Assembly (NCBI GenBank): GCA_947457325.1
Contig: CANGVU010000096.1
Coordinates: forward strand, 1 to 5,886
DNA from: Flavobacteriales bacterium
Lineage (GTDB): Bacteria > Bacteroidota > Bacteroidia > Flavobacteriales_D > Sanyastnellaceae
Length of the DNA stretch: 5,886 bases
Direction of reading: 5' to 3'
The notes under the pieces were generated by a model. The model had not been told where the DNA came from and did not search any database. It worked only from the letters and a program-made list of their open reading frames with translations. Positions 1 to 5,486 of this stretch are shown piece after piece. A program made the translations under genes and the position numbers. Numbering within the stretch: position 1 is the stretch's first letter; each line of letters begins with the position of its first letter.

Positions 1-20
1 ACTATATCTGCTTTCGTCAT
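1..20 (-). CDS. HU-type DNA-binding protein, N-terminal fragment (cut by the left edge)
   Basis: Only the first six codons and part of a seventh are present. Read on the minus strand from the ATG at 20-18 they give MTKADI followed by GT, which begins a Val or Gly-type codon. Seen: this matches the usual start of Bacteroidota HU/IHF-family proteins, which typically open MTKADIV. Known of the family: HU is a small dimeric nucleoid protein that bends DNA. Inference: the call also rests on context, since as I recall an HU gene often lies divergent from mutY in Bacteroidota, and on a good -7 promoter element 44 bases upstream of the start. The fragment is far too short to prove the identity alone. 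Confidence 0.72.
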
Positions 21-63
21 CGTTTCTTTCTAAAAAGGTGAATATCAGTTTTTTTAGGGGTTG

Positions 64-71
64 CAAATATA
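64..71 (-). promoter_or_regulatory. Predicted -7 promoter element for the HU-type gene
   Basis: On the minus strand this reads TATATTTG, a perfect match to the Bacteroidota -7 consensus TAnnTTTG, and is followed by CA. The same ten bases, TATATTTGCA, recur at the rimP promoter. A start of transcription near 57-60 would leave a leader of roughly 37-40 bases before the ATG at 20. No TTG is found at the usual 17-23 base spacing upstream; the nearest lies only 12 bases away (minus strand of 84-86), so the -33 element is weak or absent. The rest of the 21-109 intergenic region shows no convincing plus-strand promoter for mutY. The best plus-strand candidates, TTG at 61-63 with an imperfect TAGTTTAC at 76-83, and GACTTTTG at 97-104, each depart from consensus. 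Confidence 0.6.
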
Positions 72-109
72 TGTATAGTTTACCAATTTTTGTATCGACT
101 TTTGTGAAA

Positions 110-1180
110 ATGAAAAAAACAGTCATTCCTTCCTTTGTTCAGCATATTATTCCTTGGTATTTAAAAAACAAGCGCGACCTTCCATGGCGCAATACACAAG
201 ACCCATATGCCATCTGGATTTCTGAGATAATTCTTCAGCAAACACGCGTCCAGCAAGGGATGAGCTATTATCATGCGCTGCTCCATCAATTTCCAACTGT
301 TCAAGACTTGGCCAATGCACCTCAAGATCAGCTTTTTCGGGTTTGGCAAGGTTTGGGCTACTATTCCAGAGCCCGCAACCTTCAATTGGGCGCCCAATTG
401 ATTGCTGATGAATACCAAGGCAACTTTCCAAAATCATATGACGATTGGCTTCAAGTTCCTGGAGTTGGTCCCTACACCGCTGCGGCTGTTTCTTCATTTG
501 CCTATGATTTTCCCAAAGCTGCAGTTGATGGTAATGTTCTGCGGTGGGTTTCTAGATACCTTGGATCCAAAGACCCGATTGATTTACCTGGAACCAAGAA
601 AAATATTCAATCGCTTTTGGACGATTGGATTCAATATGCCTCGCCGCATGTTTTTAACCAAGCCAGCATGGAGTTTGGTGCGATGCTTTGCACGCCTAAA
701 AATCCAAATTGCATGGTATGCCCACTCAATGAGGAGTGCCAATCTTTTCAAAACAATTGGGTGGATACCATTCCCGTGAAAGAGAAAAAAATAAAAACCT
801 CCAATTTGTACCTGTACGCCGCGCTCCTTACCAATCAGCAACAACAATTGCTTCTTGAGAAACGACCACAGCAGGGCATTTGGGGTAACTTGTACTCCCT
901 GCCCTTCTTGACTTTTGATACTGAATTGGCCATTGAAGAAGCATTGGCTCAACTCAATGAAAGATTCCCAAATCAAAACAAATGGCGGCTAGAAACTCCA
1001 GAACCCATCATACACCTGCTCACCCATCGTCGGATGCACGTGTATATCTTTTCCAATTTGTTGGATGTTATGCCCAAAAATGCATATAAATTTGGTTCAT
1101 GGATTTCAAAAGATGAAGCCAAAGGATTGGGTTTTCCAAGGGTCTTTGAAAAATTTCTAACACATAAAGGACACTTATAG
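110..1180 (+). CDS. mutY: A/G-specific adenine DNA glycosylase MutY
   Basis: MutY removes adenine mispaired with 8-oxoguanine, as part of the GO base-excision repair system. From the ATG at 110 the product is 356 residues, the usual family length. Seen in order: the glycosylase core with catalytic Glu39 in SEIILQQ; a helix-hairpin-helix at about 114-123 (LQVPGVGPYT); catalytic Asp140 in VDGNV; an iron-sulphur cluster motif C194-X6-C201-X2-C204-X5-C210; and a NUDIX-like MutY C-terminal domain from about 230 to 350, with HLLTHRRMH at 302-310, which in the family reads the 8-oxoG. All key residues are intact. The frame stays open upstream to a GTG at 38 and an ATG at 71. I prefer 110 because it matches the usual MutY N-terminus, and the longer forms would add a hydrophobic stretch and code through the divergent HU promoter. 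The downstream gene ssb starts 73 bases later from its own predicted promoter. Confidence 0.96.
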   Translation: MKKTVIPSFVQHIIPWYLKNKRDLPWRNTQDPYAIWISEIILQQTRVQQGMSYYHALLHQFPTVQDLANAPQDQLFRVWQGLGYYSRARNLQLGAQLIADEYQGNFPKSYDDWLQVPGVGPYTAAAVSSFAYDFPKAAVDGNVLRWVSRYLGSKDPIDLPGTKKNIQSLLDDWIQYASPHVFNQASMEFGAMLCTPKNPNCMVCPLNEECQSFQNNWVDTIPVKEKKIKTSNLYLYAALLTNQQQQLLLEKRPQQGIWGNLYSLPFLTFDTELAIEEALAQLNERFPNQNKWRLETPEPIIHLLTHRRMHVYIFSNLLDVMPKNAYKFGSWISKDEAKGLGFPRVFEKFLTHKGHL

Positions 1181-1195
1181 CACCTTATATGAAGC

Positions 1196-1227
1196 TTGTA
1201 AATCGACAAACCCCACCCATAATTTTG
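1196..1227 (+). promoter_or_regulatory. Predicted promoter of ssb-gldE-gldD
   Basis: TTG at 1196-1198 and TAATTTTG at 1220-1227 are separated by 21 bases. This fits the Bacteroidota promoter form TTG-N17-23-TAnnTTTG exactly. Transcription would start near 1231-1234, giving a leader of about 20 bases before the ssb ATG at 1254. It lies in the 73-base gap after mutY, where no terminator-like hairpin is evident, so some readthrough from mutY is also possible. The assignment rests on consensus match only. Confidence 0.62.
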
Positions 1228-1253
1228 CCATCGAAATCTTAAAACAAATTTTT

Positions 1254-1691
1254 ATGTCAGGAACAGTAAACAAAGTGATGCTTGTCGGAAACATCGGCAA
1301 GGATCCAGAAATGAGATCATTTGAAAATGGAGGGAAAATCCTTTCTTTTCCTTTGGCAACAACTGAATCTTGGAAGGATGCTAAAACAGGAGAGCGCACT
1401 TCCATAACCGATTGGCACAACATTGTCATTCGCCGCACCGCACTTGCGGAATTGGGGGAACAGTATTTGAAAAAAGGCATGAAAGTGTATGTGGAAGGAA
1501 AAATCCGTAACCGCAGCTATCAGGTAAACAATGAAACCAAGTACATCACGGAAATTTATGTTGATGAGTTTACCATGCTATCTCCCAAAACCATTGAGAA
1601 TGCGAGTGGACAACCAATGGCACTCAATGAGCCCATGCCAGCCGCACCTGCCATGTCAACGGAAACAGCAGATGATGATTTACCATTCTAA
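1254..1691 (+). CDS. ssb: Single-stranded DNA-binding protein SSB
   Basis: SSB coats single-stranded DNA as an OB-fold tetramer in replication, recombination and repair, and recruits partner enzymes through its C-terminal tip. The product is 145 residues. The OB-fold occupies about residues 3-110: the start NKVMLVGNIGKDPEM, the central WHNIVIR at 54-60, and KKGMKVYVEGKIRNRSY at 73-89 are all family hallmarks. Residues 111-139 form a short linker rich in Pro, Ala and Met, and the protein ends DDDLPF, a close variant of the canonical DDDIPF partner-binding tip. The ATG at 1254 is preceded by an A/T-rich stretch without a Shine-Dalgarno sequence, common in Bacteroidota. The stop lies 2 bases before gldE, so the two are probably cotranscribed. 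This is the intact housekeeping-type SSB. Confidence 0.97.
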   Translation: MSGTVNKVMLVGNIGKDPEMRSFENGGKILSFPLATTESWKDAKTGERTSITDWHNIVIRRTALAELGEQYLKKGMKVYVEGKIRNRSYQVNNETKYITEIYVDEFTMLSPKTIENASGQPMALNEPMPAAPAMSTETADDDLPF

Positions 1692-1693
1692 TC

Positions 1694-3013
1694 ATGAGTG
1701 ACCCGTATCATTTAGGAATCATTCTTTTACAAGTCAACAGCCCCATGACCATCGTCGTGGTGCTGTTGCTTTTGCTCTGTTCCGCTGCCATTTCTAGCAG
1801 TGAAGTCGCCTTATTTTCTTTTAACCCTGAGCAACGAAAAAAAATAGATGAGGCAGATAATGGTGCACTGCTTAAAATACAACAGCTCACTTCGACACCG
1901 GATAAAGAAAAAGCTACACGCAGCATTCTAGCGACCATTCTAATCACCAATAATGCGGTTAACATCGCCATTGTCTTACTATCTACTTCCCTGATGGAGC
2001 AGTGGTTTCCACCAGAAATGTACAGCCCTTTGATGGCCACCATTATCCACGTGGTCCTGGTCACCTTTGTCATTGTCATGTTTGGAGAAGTCATTCCAAA
2101 GGTGTATGCCACTTCCAACAATTTGCAGATTGCTTCTATTATGGTAGGGCCATTGGTGTGGCTACAAAAAATCTTTGCCCCGCTCAGTTGGCTGCTCATC
2201 AAAGCCGGGAATTTACTGCAAAAAAATATCAAGTCACGCGTTGAAACCATCAGTGTGAACGACTTAGGACATGCATTGGCTCTAACACAAAATGAAATGC
2301 GTTCTCCAGAAGAGCGGAAAATTTTGGAAGGCATTGTTACGTTTGGTGAAAAAAATGTAAGTCAAATCATGACGCCCAGAACTGACTTGGCCATGCTCCA
2401 AGAGGGATGGGACATGAAGGAAATCATGCGTCAAATCAGAGAAAAAGGATATTCCCGATGGCCTGTTTGCAAGCAAAACATCGATGATATTCAAGGCGTG
2501 CTGCACATCAAAGATTTGTTGCCACACATCGATGATCCCCAATTTGATTGGCACAGAGTTATCAGACCTGGGAAATTTGTACCAGAAACCAAAAAAATTG
2601 ACGACCTCCTTGCTGATTTCAGAAAAGACCGAAAGCATATCGCAATGGTTGTCGATGAGTATGGAGGATTATCTGGAATTGTTACATTAGAAGATGTTAT
2701 CGAAGAGATTGTAGGTGATATTCAAGATGAATTTGACGTAGATGATTTGAAGTATTCCATCATCGATGAAAATACCTACTTGTTTGAAGGTAAAATTTCA
2801 CTGGTCGATTTCTACCGCGTTTTCAATGTTGATGAACAATTGTTTGAAGACGCAAAAGGAGACAGTTCTACACTGGCCGGACTGATTATCGAAATATTGG
2901 GAAGAGTGCCTCAAAAAGGAGAGCAGTTGGATTTTCATCATTATACATTTACCGTTGAGACTGCCAATCACAGAAGGCTAGATCGGGTTAAAGTTCAAAA
3001 ACACCTACTATGA
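1694..3013 (+). CDS. gldE: GldE, gliding-motility-associated CNNM/CBS-domain membrane protein
   Basis: This is a 439-residue inner-membrane protein of the CorC/HlyC (CNNM, DUF21) family. Seen: hydrophobic segments at about 18-43, 77-100, 112-131 and 144-172; the DUF21 motif GEVIPK at 131-136; IMTPRTD at 225-231 opening a CBS pair that runs to about 345; VDEYGG at 320-325 and LEDVIEEIVGDI at 332-343; and a CorC_HlyC C-terminal domain from about 355 to 435. Known: in Flavobacterium johnsoniae GldE is tied genetically to gliding and its gene is linked to gldD, while relatives in other phyla are implicated in magnesium or other cation efflux. The GldE name rests on position between ssb and gldD, since the domains alone would also fit a generic CorC-type protein. 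It starts 2 bases after the ssb stop and overlaps gldD by 4 bases (ATGA). The molecular activity is not shown by the sequence. Confidence 0.92.
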   Translation: MSDPYHLGIILLQVNSPMTIVVVLLLLLCSAAISSSEVALFSFNPEQRKKIDEADNGALLKIQQLTSTPDKEKATRSILATILITNNAVNIAIVLLSTSLMEQWFPPEMYSPLMATIIHVVLVTFVIVMFGEVIPKVYATSNNLQIASIMVGPLVWLQKIFAPLSWLLIKAGNLLQKNIKSRVETISVNDLGHALALTQNEMRSPEERKILEGIVTFGEKNVSQIMTPRTDLAMLQEGWDMKEIMRQIREKGYSRWPVCKQNIDDIQGVLHIKDLLPHIDDPQFDWHRVIRPGKFVPETKKIDDLLADFRKDRKHIAMVVDEYGGLSGIVTLEDVIEEIVGDIQDEFDVDDLKYSIIDENTYLFEGKISLVDFYRVFNVDEQLFEDAKGDSSTLAGLIIEILGRVPQKGEQLDFHHYTFTVETANHRRLDRVKVQKHLL

Positions 3014-3600
3014 GGAAATTATTCATCTTTTCGTCCATTCTGCTCATTTTGGGAATTGTGGTCTATGTGCTGCTGCTAAGAACACCAGAAACAACTTTTC
3101 CTAAGCCGATAGGTTATTTCCGCATTGCATTGCCTCAACCACAATACCGATCTTATGATGCACCTTGCGCGTTTTCGATTCCCGTATCGCAATTTGCTAC
3201 CGTAGAGCAATTGGATCAGGGACTATCAGACTCCTGCAGATTCAACATATTCTACCCTAAACTTAATGCTCGCATCCATTGCACATACTTACCCGTTAAC
3301 AATAACATCAACAACCTTGTAGCTGAATCCTATGCATTCGCCGCTAAGCATGAAATGAAAGCCAGCGCAATTGAAAAATCATTGATAGAAGAGGAGGAAA
3401 GAAAGGTATTTGGTATCCGTTATCGCATAGAGGGCGAGGCGGCCTCACCCCTGCAATTTTTTGTTACAGACAGTACTTCCCATTATTTGCGATGCGCATT
3501 GTACTTTGAATCCGCCCCCAATCCAGACTCGATAGCCCCAGTGTTCCAATACGTAGAGCGTGATATGGATGAACTCATCAAAAAAGTTCAATGGCGTTAG
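3010..3600 (+). CDS. gldD: GldD, gliding motility / type IX secretion-associated protein
   Basis: GldD is needed for gliding and is linked to type IX secretion in Bacteroidota, though its biochemical role is unknown. The product is 196 residues. Seen: an N-terminal hydrophobic segment at about 4-23; PKPIGYFRI at 31-39, the usual opening of the mature GldD domain; Cys53 and Cys76 at positions usual in the family, plus Cys91 and Cys162; FNIFYPKLNARIHCTY at 78-93; and FFVTDSTSHYLRCALYF at 150-166. Odd: F. johnsoniae GldD is a lipoprotein, but no cysteine lies in or just after the hydrophobic segment here, so no lipobox is present. The protein is probably held by an uncleaved signal anchor with its domain in the periplasm. 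The ATG overlaps the gldE stop (ATGA), suggesting coupled translation. The match to GldD is by recalled family motifs and by context. Confidence 0.9.
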   Translation: MRKLFIFSSILLILGIVVYVLLLRTPETTFPKPIGYFRIALPQPQYRSYDAPCAFSIPVSQFATVEQLDQGLSDSCRFNIFYPKLNARIHCTYLPVNNNINNLVAESYAFAAKHEMKASAIEKSLIEEEERKVFGIRYRIEGEAASPLQFFVTDSTSHYLRCALYFESAPNPDSIAPVFQYVERDMDELIKKVQWR

Positions 3601-3612
3601 AATGAAATAAAT

Positions 3613-3644
3613 TTTGGGCAGAATATAGGAATGACCTATATTTG
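3613..3644 (+). promoter_or_regulatory. Predicted promoter of the rimP-nusA-infB cluster
   Basis: TTTG at 3613-3616 and TATATTTG at 3637-3644 are separated by 20 bases, a full match to the Bacteroidota promoter form TTTG-N17-23-TAnnTTTG. The -7 element continues as TATATTTGCA, identical to that of the HU-type gene at the left edge. It lies just after the gldD stop (3598-3600). Transcription would begin at about 3648-3651, some 50 bases ahead of the preferred rimP start at 3701 and upstream of the leader hairpin. It is the strongest promoter candidate in the window. Confidence 0.75.
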
Positions 3645-3664
3645 CACGGTAAATGAGAAAAGCT

Positions 3665-3693
3665 AAGGAGGGGTGGAAGCCCCTCTTTGTTTT
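3665..3693 (+). terminator. Terminator-like hairpin in the rimP leader (possible attenuator)
   Basis: The arms AAGGAGGGG (3665-3673) and CCCCTCTTT (3680-3688) pair over 9 positions with one G-T wobble around a 6-base loop, TGGAAG. The 3' side runs into TTTGTTTT (3686-3693), so this has the form of an intrinsic terminator. It sits about 15 bases after the predicted transcription start and ends 8 bases before the rimP ATG. Two readings fit: an attenuator that sets the level of rimP-nusA-infB, or the terminator of ssb-gldE-gldD, which shows no other one. Both could hold together. The structure is seen; the function is inferred. Confidence 0.6.
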
Positions 3694-3700
3694 GAATAGC

Positions 3701-4168
3701 ATGATCACAATAGCCCAAATAACAGACTTGGTTCAGCCACTTACGGTGGACACGGACCTATTCATTGTCTCCATTCATGTCAATCCAGGCAATGCCATCG
3801 AGGTATTGGTGGACCGCGACAGTGGATTGAGCATAGATGATTGTAAAAAAGTGAGCAGAGCCATAGAAGGTGCGCTAGACCGTGAAGTTGAAGACTTTTC
3901 TCTAGAGGTCTCCTCACCAGGAGTTGGAAAGCCCTTGGCTGTGAGAAGACAATACTTTAAAAATGTCGGACGTGAGGTGGCCATCAAAACCATCGACGGT
4001 AAAAAATTAGAAGGACAACTCATTCTTGCGAATGAAGAAAATATCGAGGTTCAATACAAGGAAAAGGAAACTGTTCCTGGTAAAAAAACCAAGAAGTGGG
4101 TAGAGAAAAAAATTGTACTACCCTACAATGAAATAAAAGAAACCATAATTAAAATTAGCTTCAAATAA
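3701..4168 (+). CDS. rimP: Ribosome maturation factor RimP
   Basis: RimP is a cytoplasmic factor that binds the free 30S subunit and promotes late 30S assembly. From the ATG at 3701 the product is 155 residues, the family norm. Seen: the N-terminal domain with IEVLVDRDSGLSIDDCKKVS at 33-52, the family signature EVSSPGVGKPL at 69-79, and a C-terminal SH3-like barrel from about 82 to 155 that includes GREVAIKTIDGKKLEGQL at 90-107. The C-terminal domain carries a lysine-rich stretch at 119-137. The frame is open upstream to an ATG at 3653, which would add MRKAKEGWKPLFVLNS, but those codons lie across the leader hairpin and the family normally begins near 3701. Two stop codons in tandem (TAATAA) end the gene, 14 bases before nusA. 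Confidence 0.95.
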   Translation: MITIAQITDLVQPLTVDTDLFIVSIHVNPGNAIEVLVDRDSGLSIDDCKKVSRAIEGALDREVEDFSLEVSSPGVGKPLAVRRQYFKNVGREVAIKTIDGKKLEGQLILANEENIEVQYKEKETVPGKKTKKWVEKKIVLPYNEIKETIIKISFK

Positions 4169-4182
4169 TAACCCCATAACCC

Positions 4183-5418
4183 ATGAAAGGAGTTAACCTT
4201 TTAGAATCATTCGGTGAATTCAGAGAATTCAAGAATATCGATCGCGAAACCATCACCAACATTTTGGCGGATGTATTTAGAAACATGATTATCAAGCGCT
4301 GGGGAGCGGATGATGGTTTTGACATCATCATTAACGCTGAGCGTGGTGACCTGGAAATCTGGAGAACCCGCGAAGTTGTTCCGGACGGAGAATTGGACGA
4401 TGAAGTGGCTCAAATAGAAGTTTCTATGGCGCAGAAAATGGTTTCTGACCTTGAAGTGGGCGAAGAATTGATTGAGGAAATCAAGATTGAAGATTTTGGA
4501 AGACGCAACATTTTGGCGATGCGCCAAACGCTTACTTCTCGAATCATCGAGATGGAGAAAGACCATATCTATCAAAAATACCGTGAACGTGTAGGTGAAA
4601 TCATCTCTGGTGAAGTTTACCAAGTTTGGAAAAAGGAAATTTTGGTTTTGGATGATGAAAACAATGAATTGTTGTTGCCGAAGGAGCAACAAATACCAGC
4701 CGATTTCTACAAAAAAGGAGACACCTTACGTGCAGTGGTTTCTAAAGTTGAAATGCGCGGGAATACACCACAGATCATTTTGAGCAGAACTGCTCCAGAA
4801 TTTTTGGAGAAGTTATTTGAACAAGAAGTTCCTGAAGTATTTGATGGTTTGATTACCATCAAGAATATTGTGCGTGAGCCAGGTGAACGAGCAAAAGTAG
4901 CCGTAGAAAGTTACGATGATCGCATTGACCCTGTTGGTGCTTGTGTAGGAATGAAAGGATCACGTATCCACGGCATTGTTCGTGAGTTGCGCAATGAAAA
5001 CATTGATGTTATTCAATACACCACCAATGAGCAATTGTTGATTAGCCGCGCTTTGGCTCCAGCAAAAATTAGCTCCATCACTTTGGACAAAGAAAACAAG
5101 AAAGCAGATGTTTTCTTGAAGCCTGATCAAGTATCCTTGGCCATTGGTAAAGGTGGACACAACATTCGTCTTGCAGGACGTTTGTGCGGATTTGAAATTG
5201 ATGTCTACCGTGAGACAGATACAGATTTGGATGATGTGGATTTGGAAGAATTTGCAGATGAAATCGACAGCTGGATCATTGATGAATTGAAGTCTGTGGG
5301 TTGCGATACCGCGCGTTCAGTGCTTGATTTATCCAAAGAAGAGTTGGTTAGACGTACAGATTTAGAAGAAGAAACAGTAGACGAAGTATTGGGGATTTTG
5401 CGTGCAGAATTCGAATAA
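4183..5418 (+). CDS. nusA: Transcription termination/antitermination factor NusA
   Basis: NusA binds RNA polymerase and nascent RNA, controlling pausing, intrinsic termination and antitermination. The product is 411 residues. Seen in order: the polymerase-binding N-terminal domain (about 1-130, with DIIINAERGDLEIWR at 47-61); an S1 domain (about 135-202); KH1 (about 210-278) with DPVGACVGMKGSRIHGIVRE at 249-268; and KH2 (about 280-345) with IGKGGHNIRLAG at 321-332. After an acidic linker (about 346-363) a single helix-hairpin-helix unit of about 50 residues, resembling an E. coli acidic-repeat domain, ends the protein. E. coli NusA is longer, near 495 residues, with two such repeats; the shorter form is what I recall for Bacteroidota. 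It starts 14 bases after rimP, surely on the same transcript. Its stop codon lies in a hairpin with a T-run that precedes infB. Confidence 0.97.
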   Translation: MKGVNLLESFGEFREFKNIDRETITNILADVFRNMIIKRWGADDGFDIIINAERGDLEIWRTREVVPDGELDDEVAQIEVSMAQKMVSDLEVGEELIEEIKIEDFGRRNILAMRQTLTSRIIEMEKDHIYQKYRERVGEIISGEVYQVWKKEILVLDDENNELLLPKEQQIPADFYKKGDTLRAVVSKVEMRGNTPQIILSRTAPEFLEKLFEQEVPEVFDGLITIKNIVREPGERAKVAVESYDDRIDPVGACVGMKGSRIHGIVRELRNENIDVIQYTTNEQLLISRALAPAKISSITLDKENKKADVFLKPDQVSLAIGKGGHNIRLAGRLCGFEIDVYRETDTDLDDVDLEEFADEIDSWIIDELKSVGCDTARSVLDLSKEELVRRTDLEEETVDEVLGILRAEFE

Positions 5419-5438
5419 TTCCAAGAATTATTTTTTTT
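5414..5438 (+). terminator. AT-rich terminator-like hairpin between nusA and infB
   Basis: AATAATTC (5414-5421) and GAATTATT (5425-5432) pair perfectly over 8 positions around a 3-base loop, CAA, and a run of eight T (5431-5438) follows. The nusA stop codon TAA (5416-5418) lies in the left arm, so ribosomes finishing nusA would disrupt the hairpin. The stem has only one G-C pair and should be weak. It may be a partial, NusA-sensitive terminator that lowers infB expression relative to rimP-nusA. It could also be chance in an AT-rich gap. I see no promoter of the TAnnTTTG type before infB. Confidence 0.45.
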
Positions 5439-5486
5439 AGAAAAGAAGCAAGAGGGGAAAGATAAGTTATTTTAAATTACAACAAA

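Noticed and set aside
38..109. An N-terminal extension of MutY from GTG 38 or ATG 71
   Set aside because: It would add up to 24 residues not expected in MutY and would overlap the divergent promoter; ATG 110 gives the standard N-terminus and length.
402..779. A 125-codon plus-strand open frame overlapping mutY in another frame
   Set aside because: It overlaps the intact catalytic and iron-sulphur regions of mutY and its translation resembles no family I know.
1708..2334. A 208-codon open frame on the minus strand inside gldE
   Set aside because: It lies wholly antisense to a well-supported membrane-protein gene and shows no recognisable motif; it is a shadow of gldE codon use.
2478..2536. 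An 11-base direct repeat, ACATCGATGAT, at 2478-2488 and 2526-2536
   Set aside because: Both copies encode Ile-Asp-Asp inside the CBS region of gldE; a chance coding repeat with no further copies seen.
3665..3699. Shine-Dalgarno-like AAGGAGG followed by GTG at 3673 and an 8-codon leader frame ending at TAG 3697-3699
   Set aside because: The GTG is only 1-2 bases from the purine run, too close for use, and the purines are the left arm of the hairpin. Bacteroidota also make little use of such sites. A leader peptide cannot be fully excluded.
4207..4692. A 161-codon open frame on the minus strand inside nusA
   Set aside because: Antisense to the conserved NusA N-terminal and S1 domains, with no promoter or family features of its own.
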